From Loktanella sp. 5RATIMAR09 (GTDB lineage Bacteria > Pseudomonadota > Alphaproteobacteria > Rhodobacterales > Rhodobacteraceae): a stretch of 64,000 nucleotides of DNA. The notes beneath the pieces were generated by a model. It was not told where the DNA came from, did no database searches, and was given only the letters and a program-made list of their open reading frames with translations. This document shows, one piece after another, positions 45,092 through 53,170 of this stretch. Each line of letters opens with the position of its first letter. Position 1 is the first letter of the stretch. The DNA is taken from positions 124,001 through 188,000 of the forward strand of contig NZ_LJAL01000005.1 in assembly GCF_001419985.1 (NCBI RefSeq), written 5' to 3'. Position numbers and translations under genes: made by a program.

Positions 45092-45994
45092 TCAGGACAA
45101 CGCGAGTGCACCTATCAACGCCAATGCGAGGGTCAGTGCCCATGTCCGCCAGAGAGTGCGGACCGCGCGATCAATATCATCCGGTCCAAGCATACGTTCC
45201 CCTTCTGCATTTACAAAGGGGTATGGCTGCATGACGCCGTCATAGCTGCGTGGACCGCTGAGCGCGATATCGAGACCATGCGCCATCGCCGCTTCGGGCC
45301 ATCCCGCGTTGGGCGAGCGGTGCAAGGGGGCCTCGCGCAGGATGGCACCTGTGTTGGACCGCGATGTGACAGCCCAGATCATTAATGCCGTCAGCCTTGC
45401 GGGGACGAGGTTGAGGAGGTCATCAAGCTTTGCCGCTGCCCAGCCGAAATCCTCGTGTCGGGGGGTGCGGTAGCCGATCATGCTGTCTGCCGTATTGGTG
45501 ATCTTATAGATCAGAAGGCCGGGCAGGCCCGCGACGGCAAACCAGAAAATGGGCGCGATCACCCCGTCAGAGAGGTTTTCCGCAGCACTTTCAATCGCCG
45601 AGCGGGCGACGCCAGAGGAATCCATGTCCTTTGTGTCGCGTCCAACGATCATCCCGACGCTGCGACGGCCATCACCAAGGGAAAGGCGCAGGGCGTCTGC
45701 GACGGCTTGCACGTGATCCACGAGTGAGCGTTGTGCCAGCAAGATCGCGACGATGATCACATCGAGGAGCGATCCCGGCACGCTCTCGATAATCCATCCC
45801 AGCAGTGCTGCCGCTGCGCAAAGCGCGAGTATTGTGAGGATTCCCGACTGCTTCTTGTGTTCACCTTTGTTGAAGCGCGCATCGCACCACCCGATCACAC
45901 GCCCCATCAAGACGGCAGGGTGCGGTATGCGTGACCAGAGCCAGCGCGGCTCTCCCAAGAGTGCATCAAGGATCATGCCAAGGATCAGGGTCAA
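45092..45994 (-). CDS. cbiB: Adenosylcobinamide-phosphate synthase
   Basis: Integral membrane enzyme (CobD in Pseudomonas naming) that attaches (R)-1-amino-2-propanol or its phosphate to adenosylcobyric acid. The 300 residues have the family N-terminus DALLGEPRWLWSRIPHPAVLMGRVIGW, RSLVDHVQAVADAL, RDTKDMDSSGVARSAIESAAENLSDGVIAPIFW, and several membrane spans. Its start overlaps the cobC stop by 4 bases, giving the operon DUF1636-cobC-cbiB. Confidence 0.95.
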   Translation of the reverse strand: MTLILGMILDALLGEPRWLWSRIPHPAVLMGRVIGWCDARFNKGEHKKQSGILTILALCAAAALLGWIIESVPGSLLDVIIVAILLAQRSLVDHVQAVADALRLSLGDGRRSVGMIVGRDTKDMDSSGVARSAIESAAENLSDGVIAPIFWFAVAGLPGLLIYKITNTADSMIGYRTPRHEDFGWAAAKLDDLLNLVPARLTALMIWAVTSRSNTGAILREAPLHRSPNAGWPEAAMAHGLDIALSGPRSYDGVMQPYPFVNAEGERMLGPDDIDRAVRTLWRTWALTLALALIGALALS

Positions 45995-46926
45995 AGTGCG
46001 GCTTCCAGTTGTGCCCAGCGGCCCGGCGCGGGCAATCCGAGCCGTAGCCAGTCAGGGGCGTAGGGAAAGGTGCGCGACCAGACGTGACCTTTGGCGAGTT
46101 GGGTTTGAAGGGCTGTCGCATCATCCACCTGGTAGAGCCGGAAGAGGGACGTGCCGCCGACCAGCGTGGCATTTCGCCGGGTCATCAGCCTGTCGATCCG
46201 TGTTGTGTCATCTGCCAGTCTGATGCGTGTTTCAGCAGCCCATGCCGGATCAGAGAGCGCTTCTGCCCCGATGGCAAGGGCGGGGCCAGACACCTGCCAT
46301 GGCCCCAACAGGTCGCGCAGCTTGGCGATGAGTGCGGGGTCGCCAATGGCAAAACCCAGACGCAGACCCGCAAGCCCCCAGAACTTGCCAAAGCTTTTCA
46401 GCACCACGGTGCCAGGACGTGCTGCCAGATGGATCAGGGATTGATCGGGTATGATATCGCAGAAACTTTCGTCAATGATCGTATAGGCGGCATCCAGATC
46501 GGAGGCCTGCCAGATATGCCCGTCGGGATTGTTGGGGTGTACCGCGACCAATGCGGGGCTTGGGTCTTGACCCAAGCGCCAGCCCGCTGCGGCAAAGGCT
46601 GCACCATGTTCGTTATAGGTGGGGCCGGGGATACAGACCGCGCCTGACGGAATGACATGGGGCAGCGCTGCAATGATGGCAGAGGCGCCCGCCGCACCGA
46701 GGATTGCGGCATCATCGGGGACATTCCAAAAGCGCCGCGCGAGCGCGTACAGCCGGTTGAAGGCAGCCTCGTCCGGCAATGCCGTCCACGCGTCAGGGGG
46801 GAGGGCGGGCATGGGATAGGGCAACGGATTGATGCCGGTTGAGAGATCCAGCCAGCCTGCACGGTTACCACCGTAGACCGCAATCGCGGCATCAATGCCG
46901 CCGCCATGATCGCGCTTTTCCGTCAT
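45991..46926 (-). CDS. cobC: L-threonine-O-3-phosphate decarboxylase-like aminotransferase
   Basis: PLP-dependent class I/II aminotransferase-fold protein of 311 residues that supplies aminopropanol phosphate for the nucleotide-loop arm. It begins with the CobC/CobD signature DHGGGIDAAIAVYGGNRAGWLDLSTGINPLPYP and carries the PLP lysine in VVLKSFGKFWGLAGLRLGFAIG. The start at 46926 overlaps the DUF1636 stop (ATGA type). The nearby cbiB uses its product. Confidence 0.92.
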   Translation of the reverse strand: MTEKRDHGGGIDAAIAVYGGNRAGWLDLSTGINPLPYPMPALPPDAWTALPDEAAFNRLYALARRFWNVPDDAAILGAAGASAIIAALPHVIPSGAVCIPGPTYNEHGAAFAAAGWRLGQDPSPALVAVHPNNPDGHIWQASDLDAAYTIIDESFCDIIPDQSLIHLAARPGTVVLKSFGKFWGLAGLRLGFAIGDPALIAKLRDLLGPWQVSGPALAIGAEALSDPAWAAETRIRLADDTTRIDRLMTRRNATLVGGTSLFRLYQVDDATALQTQLAKGHVWSRTFPYAPDWLRLGLPAPGRWAQLEAAL

Positions 46927-47294
46927 TCTTTTGGCAAAGGCGGGTGGCGGGTGACGAAATGGCCCTTCACGGCCTGTGGCCATGCGCGATATGGCACTTG
47001 GCCAGTTTCCGACTCTGCGTGGGCCGCGGCATATGCGACAATGCCTTCTGCCGCCTCGCGCGACGGGGTAAATGTGCCCAAAGTGTAGTTCAGCTTGCCT
47101 TCACCCTGAATTGCAACGTTGCAAGCGTTCTTGCATCCCATCAGACATGACACACGCCGCGTCTTGACCGTTTCTACACCTGTCGCTGCGGCCTCGATCA
47201 ATGCGGCCAGCACTTCGCCGTCCGTTTGGGCCATCTCGCCCGCATCCCAGCCCTCTTGTTTGCAGGTGTCGCAGATTGTGATCCAGGTTGTCAT
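46923..47294 (-). CDS. DUF1636-family thioredoxin-fold metalloprotein
   Basis: A 123-residue protein starting MTTWITICDTCKQEGWDAGE, with a second cysteine cluster VSCLMGCKNACNVAIQG. The four to five cysteines in CxxC and CxxxC spacing resemble thioredoxin-like [2Fe-2S] ferredoxins, so an electron-transfer or metal-delivery role is plausible. DUF1636 genes are regularly found next to cobalamin genes, and here the gene is coupled to cobC and cbiB. Function undetermined. Confidence 0.85.
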   Translation of the reverse strand: MTTWITICDTCKQEGWDAGEMAQTDGEVLAALIEAAATGVETVKTRRVSCLMGCKNACNVAIQGEGKLNYTLGTFTPSREAAEGIVAYAAAHAESETGQVPYRAWPQAVKGHFVTRHPPLPKE

Positions 47295-47395
47295 GCTCTT
47301 TCGCCCAATATTTTCCCGGTCCTTCAAGCGGATTTCCGCCTCGCTTTCAAGTGAATGCGCATAACCTTGCCTTTAGGATAGGTGCCGCGATGACG

Positions 47396-47410
47396 TTAAC
47401 ACTTCGTTAA
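47396..47410. promoter_or_regulatory. CtrA-type binding site upstream of the receiver-domain gene
   Basis: TTAACACTTCGTTAA is an exact TTAA-N7-TTAA, the consensus for the alphaproteobacterial cell-cycle regulator CtrA. It lies 83 bases before the start of the receiver-domain gene and 102 bases before that of DUF1636 on the other strand. Sequence match only; binding is not shown. Confidence 0.55.
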
Positions 47411-47492
47411 CACTTTGGGCACAGTGCTGTTCTACCAGGGTTAAAAAACCGTCAACTAAGTTCCTGAAATTTATCTCGAACGGGGAGTAATT

Positions 47493-47885
47493 ATGCGCGC
47501 ACTGATTGTCCAACGAAATGAGAATCTCGGGGGCATTTGGCAGCGGCATCTTGAGCGGCTTGAGGTTGATGTCACCTGTGTTCAAAGTGCCGCAAGCGCA
47601 TTGAACCTGATCTCAGGGGAAACCTTCGATGTGATTGTGCTTGATCTGATGCCTGCCGAGGGGGCCGCATTGGCGGTTGCCGATCTGGTCCGTTTTCGGC
47701 AGCCGCGCGCAAATATCGTTTTTGTCACCGACACCACCTTCTTTTCGGATGGGTCAATCTTCAACTACGCAGCCAACGCGCGGGCCTTTGTGAAAACTGC
47801 AACGCCGCCGCAGGATCTGGCGGCGATTGTCCACCACTATGGTTCTACGGCCCGCGACCATGCGGCGCATCGTAATCCAATATAG
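47493..47885 (+). CDS. Single-domain receiver (CheY-like) protein with altered acidic pocket
   Basis: A 130-residue stand-alone receiver: MRALIVQRNENLGG, phospho-acceptor Asp51 in VIVLDLMPAEG, the switch Thr79 in FVTDTTFF, and the conserved Lys101 in FVKTATPP. The usual pair of acidic Mg-binding residues after the first strand is replaced by QRNE, so phosphorylation may be weak or absent. With a CtrA box upstream it may belong to the CtrA/cell-cycle or motility network. The last 41 bases overlap convergently with the next gene. Confidence 0.75.
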   Translation: MRALIVQRNENLGGIWQRHLERLEVDVTCVQSAASALNLISGETFDVIVLDLMPAEGAALAVADLVRFRQPRANIVFVTDTTFFSDGSIFNYAANARAFVKTATPPQDLAAIVHHYGSTARDHAAHRNPI

Positions 47886-48822
47886 GATTGATCGGCAGAA
47901 TCCGGTGCGGGTTAATAGTGTCGTGGCTATAGTGATAATGCCGCACGATATGCGCCATATTCACGGTCTCGGCTATTCCCGGCATCTGGTACAGCTCGCG
48001 CATGAAACCTGACAGGTTCGGATAATCCGCGATCCGCTTGCGATTACATTTGAAATGCAGGTGATAGACCGGATCAAACCGCACCAGCGTGGTCCAGAGG
48101 CGCCAGTCGGCTTCTGTCAGACGGTCGCCCATCAGGTAGCGGTTTTCGCCCAAGCGATCTTCGAGCCAGTCGAGCGTGTCAAAGAGTGGATACACCGCTT
48201 TGTCGTAGGCTGCTTGCGTTGTCGCAAAGCCTGATTTGTAAACACCATTGTTCAGGGTGTCATAGATCCGGTCATTGACCGGGGCGATGGCATCACGCAG
48301 CTCTTCCGGCCAGTAATCATCGGTATTGCCCGTGATGTGATCAAAAGTGGAATTCAGCATCCTGATAATCTCGCAGCTTTCGTTCGAGACGATCGTTTCG
48401 CGTTCTTTGTCCCAGAGAATCGGCACTGTGACGCGGCCGTTCATGTCAGGCAGCGCCTTGAGATAGATATCGCGCGCGAAAGGTACGCCGTAAAGTGTAT
48501 CACCAGTTGCACCGTCCTCATCGGTTTCAAAGGTCCAACCATCAGAAAGCATGTCAGGATGCACAGCGGAGATGCTGATGTGGTCGGTCAGGTCTTTCAA
48601 CTGGCGAAAGACCAGCGTGCGGTGCGCCCAAGGGCAGGCGTAAGAGACATAAAGATGATAGCGCCCGCTTTTTGCTTCAAAGCCGCCCTCGCCGGAAGGT
48701 CCCGCTGATCCGTCTGCTGTGATCCAGTTGCGAAACTGTGCTTCCTTGCGCTCGAAGGCACCGCCAGATTTCTTGGTGTCGTACCAGACGTCATGCCAAA
48801 CACCATCTATGAGCTGACCCAT
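47845..48822 (-). CDS. yqjG: Glutathionyl-hydroquinone reductase (Xi-class GST)
   Basis: A 325-residue glutathione transferase that reduces glutathionyl-hydroquinones. The Xi-class motif YHLYVSYACPWAHRT contains the catalytic Cys in the C-P-W-A sequence; SDGWTFETDEDG and a C-terminal all-alpha domain with NRYLMGDRLTEADWRLW follow. Length matches the class. Cytoplasmic. Confidence 0.93.
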   Translation of the reverse strand: MGQLIDGVWHDVWYDTKKSGGAFERKEAQFRNWITADGSAGPSGEGGFEAKSGRYHLYVSYACPWAHRTLVFRQLKDLTDHISISAVHPDMLSDGWTFETDEDGATGDTLYGVPFARDIYLKALPDMNGRVTVPILWDKERETIVSNESCEIIRMLNSTFDHITGNTDDYWPEELRDAIAPVNDRIYDTLNNGVYKSGFATTQAAYDKAVYPLFDTLDWLEDRLGENRYLMGDRLTEADWRLWTTLVRFDPVYHLHFKCNRKRIADYPNLSGFMRELYQMPGIAETVNMAHIVRHYHYSHDTINPHRILPINPILDYDAPHGRGP

Positions 48823-48966
48823 TTTATCATCCTTTCATTGCTGCATGCGGACGTAACGTGCTTGCAGCATAAAACAAACGCCTGCGAGGGCGCATGCTTG
48901 GTGCATCAGTGCACAGAGCGCCGTTTCAGTCTGCCGCCGTGAGACGTGATTGCGTCGCTTAAGCGT

Positions 48967-48995
48967 TTGCTCCTGCGTCCCGCTCTGTTTATACA
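48967..48995 (+). promoter_or_regulatory. Candidate sigma-70 promoter for the cbiX-cobM operon
   Basis: TTGCTC and TATACA are separated by 17 bases, 132 bases upstream of the first operon gene. The 300-bp gap between the GST gene and this operon holds no other recognised element, and no cobalamin riboswitch core was found in it. Alphaproteobacterial promoters are hard to call by eye. Confidence 0.4.
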
Positions 48996-49126
48996 ATGCC
49001 CGACGACGCCGCGCTGCGGCCAGAGAGGTTGGGGATGAAACGGTCGACCCAAAACGGGGGCTGGACATCACATCGTCAAGACCCGCGTGCCGGGGCCTCT
49101 TGTGATGACAAAAACGGAGGATGCCC

Positions 49127-49336
49127 ATGCGGGGACTGCTGATACTATTCTTTATTTGTGCCGGAACATCGGCGTTTGCACATCCGGGCCACTGGGCCGA
49201 GGTCGCAGGCCATGGTCATTGGGTTGCCGGGGCGGCAATTGCGCTTGCTGGTCTGGTGGCTCTTTGGGGTGAGTTGAAAAAGAAGAAAGACGAAGCAGAG
49301 CCAGAGGAAGAAGAGCTGGAAGAGGAAAGCGCATGA
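49127..49336 (+). CDS. Small membrane protein heading the cobalamin operon
   Basis: A 69-residue protein: signal or anchor MRGLLILFFICAGTSAFA, a short His-containing loop HPGHWAEVAGHGHW, a second membrane segment (VAGAAIALAGLVALWGEL), and a very acidic tail (EAEPEEEELEEES). The histidines of the loop could contact cobalt. Similar short proteins (DUF6732-like) precede cbiX in related bacteria. ACGGAGG precedes the start; its end overlaps the cbiX start by 4 bases (ATGA). Confidence 0.7.
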   Translation: MRGLLILFFICAGTSAFAHPGHWAEVAGHGHWVAGAAIALAGLVALWGELKKKKDEAEPEEEELEEESA

Positions 49337-50544
49337 AAACCGGCGTCATGATCTGCGGCCACGGATCGCGCAGTCAATCCGCTGTCGATGAGTTCGCCAC
49401 CTTGGCGGACAAACTGCCCGCATATCTGCCGGATGACTGGATGACCGAGTATGGCTATCTGGAATTTGCGAACCCTGTGATCCGTGACGGTCTGGACAAG
49501 CTACGCGAGGCCGGGTGCGCGCGCATCTTGGCCGTGCCAGGCATGCTCTTTGCCGCGATGCACGCCAAGAATGACATCCCCACGGTGCTGAATACCTATG
49601 CCGCCAAACACGGGATCGCGGTGCAGTACGGGCGCGAATTGGGCGTTGATCCCAAGATGATCGCCGCCGCCGCCGGACGTATTCAGGACGCCGTTGATCA
49701 GGCCAATGCGGAACATGGCGAACTGCCGCTGACGGAAACCTGCCTTGTGGTCATCGGGCGTGGGGCCTCGGACCCAGACGCGAACGGTAACGTGGCCAAG
49801 ATTGCGCGGATGCTGCAAGAGGGGATGGGCTTTGGCTGGTGCGAGGTGGGCTATTCCGGCGTGACTTTCCCGCTGGTAGAACCCTGCCTGCAACATGTTG
49901 CGCGCCTGCCCTACAAGCGGGTCATCGTGTTTCCGTATTTCCTTTTCTCGGGCATTCTGATCGACCGGATATACGGCTTTACCGATCAGGTTGCCGCTGA
50001 ACACTCCGACATCCAGTTTGTCAAAGCGGGTTATTTGGGCGATCACCCCAAAGTGCTGGAAACCTTTGCTGAACGCATCATGGAACAGGTCAGTGCCACG
50101 CCACCGCCCAACTGTGGCATCTGTGGTTACCGCAGTCAGGTGCTGGCGCTTGAAGAAGGCAAAAGCCACAAGATCAGCGCCGAGGACCGCGCGCACCCTG
50201 CCTTTGGTGCTGTGCCGCCGTCAACCTGTGTGATGTGCAAATACCGCACGGCTGTTCTGGGTTTCGAGGCGGAAGTCGGAGCGGTGCAGGAAAGCCACCA
50301 CCACCACGTCGAAGGCCAAGGTGCCAGCGCGCCGGGATCGAACGTGGCCGATTGCAGCCTGTGTGACACCTTCTGCACCGGTATGTGCCGGCTTGTGGCT
50401 GCGGATCATCACCATGATCACCACCACCACCATCACCACGACCATGATCATCATCATGATCACGATCATCACCATGCGCCTTATCCTCATGCCAAGCATC
50501 CGCATGGGCCTGAAAGCGCGCGCAAAGCCAAAGCCAAGACCTAA
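49333..50544 (+). CDS. cbiX: Sirohydrochlorin cobaltochelatase CbiX, long form with Cys clusters and His-rich tail
   Basis: Inserts cobalt into sirohydrochlorin in the early-cobalt route. The 403 residues contain two CbiX/CbiK-type chelatase repeats (MICGHGSRSQSAVDEF and VVIGRGASDPDANGNV), then cysteine clusters NCGICGY, TCVMCKY and DCSLCDTFCTGMC, and a tail with a long His/Asp run (about 353-380). The long CbiX of Bacillus megaterium likewise has a His-rich region and a C-terminal Fe-S motif, so metal storage and a redox cluster are likely. It coexists with the late-insertion CobN in this genome. Confidence 0.92.
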   Translation: MKTGVMICGHGSRSQSAVDEFATLADKLPAYLPDDWMTEYGYLEFANPVIRDGLDKLREAGCARILAVPGMLFAAMHAKNDIPTVLNTYAAKHGIAVQYGRELGVDPKMIAAAAGRIQDAVDQANAEHGELPLTETCLVVIGRGASDPDANGNVAKIARMLQEGMGFGWCEVGYSGVTFPLVEPCLQHVARLPYKRVIVFPYFLFSGILIDRIYGFTDQVAAEHSDIQFVKAGYLGDHPKVLETFAERIMEQVSATPPPNCGICGYRSQVLALEEGKSHKISAEDRAHPAFGAVPPSTCVMCKYRTAVLGFEAEVGAVQESHHHHVEGQGASAPGSNVADCSLCDTFCTGMCRLVAADHHHDHHHHHHHDHDHHHDHDHHHAPYPHAKHPHGPESARKAKAKT

Positions 50545-50571
50545 GGTTCACGGCAAGCGAAAGTCAGCAAT

Positions 50572-51207
50572 TTGCGCCCCTACGAAAAAGACCCTTCCGC
50601 GATCTACGCGCAAAGCTTTGCAATGGTCCGCGATGAGGCGCGCCTTGACCGCTTTGCGCCTGCGATGCAGCCACTGATCACGCGGCTTATCCATGCTTGT
50701 GGCATGATCGAGGTCGCGGACCGGTTGGCCTTTTCGCAAGGTGCTGCGGATGCAGGGCGCGCAGCGCTTGCCGCTGGTGCGCCGGTGCTCTGCGATTGTG
50801 AAATGGTGGGTGCGGGGATCATCCGCCGTTACCTGCCTGCAAACAACGAGGTGATCGTCTCGCTGAACGATCCTGCGGTGCCGGATTTGGCGCAGAACAT
50901 CGGGAACACGCGCTCGGCTGCTGCGGTAGAGCTTTGGCGCGACCATATTGAGGGCGCTGTGGTTGCCATTGGCAACGCGCCGACCGCGCTTTTCCATTTG
51001 CTTGAGTTGCTTGATGCGGGCTGGCCGAAACCTGCGGTCATCCTTGGTTTTCCTGTGGGTTTCGTCGGGGCTGCTGAAAGCAAAGCGGAACTGGCTGCTA
51101 ACGCGCGGGGATGCGACTATGTCGTCCTGCGCGGGCGGCGCGGGGGGTCTGCAATGGCGTCGGCGGCCGTCAATGCATTGGCAGCGGGGTTACCGGAAGA
51201 TGCGTAA
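50572..51207 (+). CDS. cobH: Precorrin-8X methylmutase
   Basis: Moves the C11 methyl group to C12, forming hydrogenobyrinic acid. The 211-residue family match begins at RPYEKDPSAIYAQSFAMVRDEA, so the start is the TTG at 50572, since no ATG is available before the conserved region. Other features: CDCEMVGAGI, NTRSAAAVELW, GNAPTALFHLLEL and GFPVGFVGAAESK. The stop overlaps the cobL start (TAATG). Confidence 0.95.
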   Translation: MRPYEKDPSAIYAQSFAMVRDEARLDRFAPAMQPLITRLIHACGMIEVADRLAFSQGAADAGRAALAAGAPVLCDCEMVGAGIIRRYLPANNEVIVSLNDPAVPDLAQNIGNTRSAAAVELWRDHIEGAVVAIGNAPTALFHLLELLDAGWPKPAVILGFPVGFVGAAESKAELAANARGCDYVVLRGRRGGSAMASAAVNALAAGLPEDA

Positions 51208-52472
51208 TGATACGCTTGTCAGCCCCTGCGGGCCTTCCGCGCGAAGCCTCCGACAGGGGGCGCCAAGCGATGACTGATCCGTGGCTCCATATCGTGGGGA
51301 TTGGCGAAGACGGCATGGAGGGGCTTGTTCCTGCCACCCGCGCCGTGGTCGAGGCCGCCGAAATCATTATCGGTGGTGATCGCCATCATACGCTGACGGA
51401 CACGGTTGCCGCAGAGCGTCTGGCATGGCCGCATCCCTTTGATGCGCTGATTTCCACGATCGCGGCGCTGCGCGGTAAGCGTGTTGTGATCCTTGCGACC
51501 GGTGATCCGCTCTGGTTTTCTGTGGGCGCGCGGATCGGACGTGCAATAAATCCGGCCGAGATCGTCTACCACCCGCAACTATCCGCGTTTCAGTTGGCCG
51601 CAGCGCGCATGGGCTGGTCCTTGCCGGACGTCGAAACGCTCACCGTGCATGGCCGTCCGGTCGAGCAGATGATCGCCTTTATTCAGCCTGACGCACAATT
51701 GCTGGTGCTGACCACGGGGGCCGAAACCCCTGCCCAGATCGCCCGCTTCCTGACCGAGCGCGGCTTTGGCAAATCTCGCATGACCGTGCTTGCCGCGATG
51801 GGTGGCAAGGATGAGGCCCGCTTTGACGGGTTGGCCGAAAACTGGGATCACACGGTGCCCGCGTTCAACACGCTTGCCGTTGAATGTGTTGCTGCCCCTG
51901 ATGCGGCTTTGCTGCCGCGTGTGCCGGGGCTGGCGGATGAACTGTTTCTCTCTGATGGCACGATGACCAAGCAAGAGGTACGCGCCGCCACTGTCGCCAA
52001 GCTGATGCCGATGCGCGGCGCGCTTTTATGGGACATCGGCACAGGTTGCGGATCGGTTGCGATCGAATGGATGCGCGCGGCGCGCTATGCCCGCGCCATC
52101 GGGATCGAACCGCGCGCGGACCGGCGCGCCATGGCTGCGGCGAATGCGCTGGCGCTGGGCGTGCCGAAACTGGCTTTGGTGGAAGGGTCGGTGCCCGCGG
52201 CTCTGGGGGGCCTCGATGCCCCCGATGCAATTTTTATTGGCGGGGGGCTGAGCCGCGAGACCTTTGATGCGGCTTGGGCGGCGTTGCGGCCCTTGGGGCG
52301 TTTGGTGGCCAATGCCGTGACGCTGGAAAGCGAGGCAGAACTGATTGCGCTGCACAAGGAACACGGCGGCGATCTGGTGAAGCTGCAGGTCCACCGCGCG
52401 GAGCCTGTGGGCCGTTTGACAGGCTGGCGTCCCTCGATGCCGGTCACACAGTGGAGCCTTGTAAAGCGATGA
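51207..52472 (+). CDS. cobL: Precorrin-6Y C5,15-methyltransferase (decarboxylating)
   Basis: Bifunctional enzyme methylating C5 and C15 and decarboxylating the C12 acetate. An N-terminal CbiE-type domain (WLHIVGIGEDGMEGLVPAT ... ATGDPLWFSVGARIG) is joined to a C-terminal CbiT-type domain (LWDIGTGCGSVAIEWMRAA). From the coupled ATG at 51207 it is 421 residues. An ATG at 51270 with GGGGG upstream begins exactly at the family N-terminus (MTDPWLHIVG), so the first 21 residues may not be translated. It overlaps cobI by four bases. Confidence 0.93.
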   Translation: MIRLSAPAGLPREASDRGRQAMTDPWLHIVGIGEDGMEGLVPATRAVVEAAEIIIGGDRHHTLTDTVAAERLAWPHPFDALISTIAALRGKRVVILATGDPLWFSVGARIGRAINPAEIVYHPQLSAFQLAAARMGWSLPDVETLTVHGRPVEQMIAFIQPDAQLLVLTTGAETPAQIARFLTERGFGKSRMTVLAAMGGKDEARFDGLAENWDHTVPAFNTLAVECVAAPDAALLPRVPGLADELFLSDGTMTKQEVRAATVAKLMPMRGALLWDIGTGCGSVAIEWMRAARYARAIGIEPRADRRAMAAANALALGVPKLALVEGSVPAALGGLDAPDAIFIGGGLSRETFDAAWAALRPLGRLVANAVTLESEAELIALHKEHGGDLVKLQVHRAEPVGRLTGWRPSMPVTQWSLVKR

Positions 52473-53170
52473 CCGGGGTTTTGTATGGTGTGGGGGTCGG
52501 GCCGGGTGCGCCTGATTTGATGACATTGCGCGCGGCAAGGCTGATTGAGCGTGCAGGGGTTGTGGCCTATCCCACGCTTGCAGGCGCGGCGAGTTTTGCC
52601 CGGGCGATTGCAGCCGATCTGATCCCTGCAGACGCGCAGGAAATTATCATGGATGTTCCGATGTCGGTCGAGCGGGCCCCTGCGCAAGCGGCATACGATC
52701 AAGGGGCGGCAGAAATTGCGGCGGCCCTTGATGCGGGGCGTGATGTTGTGTGCCTGTGTGAAGGGGACCCGTTTTTTTACGGCTCCTTCATGTATCTTTT
52801 TGCGCGGCTCTCCGGCACGTACCGTGTCGAGATCGTGCCAGGAGTGACCTCTGTCACGGCCTGCGCCGCCCGCGCACGGATGCCACTGGCGGCGCGGAAC
52901 GAGCGGTTGACCGTGCTGCCCGGCCCTTTGCCCGAGGACGAACTGCGTGCGCGGATCGCAGGCGCGGAAAGCGTTGTGATTATGAAGGTCGGGCGGCATC
53001 TGGCCAAGATCAAGGGTGTGATTGATGCCCTCGGTCTGACCGAAGGTGCGGTTTATGTGGAACGTGCAACGCTGCCGGACGAGGTGGTTTTGCCGCTGGC
53101 GGATGCCCCTGAGAAGGCACCATATTTTTCGATGATTTTGCTGACAAAAGGGGCCGATCCGTGGCTATGA
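52469..53170 (+). CDS. cobI: Precorrin-2 C20-methyltransferase
   Basis: SAM-dependent tetrapyrrole methylase of 233 residues. It has the family loop VGVGPGAPDLMTLRAARLIERAG, CEGDPFFYGSFMYLF, and VPGVTSVTACAARARMPLAARNE. ATGA overlaps at both ends (cobL upstream, cbiG-cobJ downstream) show tight operon packing. Confidence 0.94.
   Translation: MTGVLYGVGVGPGAPDLMTLRAARLIERAGVVAYPTLAGAASFARAIAADLIPADAQEIIMDVPMSVERAPAQAAYDQGAAEIAAALDAGRDVVCLCEGDPFFYGSFMYLFARLSGTYRVEIVPGVTSVTACAARARMPLAARNERLTVLPGPLPEDELRARIAGAESVVIMKVGRHLAKIKGVIDALGLTEGAVYVERATLPDEVVLPLADAPEKAPYFSMILLTKGADPWL

Noticed and set aside
48823..49126. Cobalamin riboswitch upstream of the cbiX operon
   Set aside because: None of the conserved elements seen at 39264-39459 can be found here on either strand.
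50400..50490. CAC/CAT-rich tract as a possible microsatellite or CRISPR-like array
   Set aside because: It is the in-frame His/Asp tail of CbiX, with no spacer-repeat structure.
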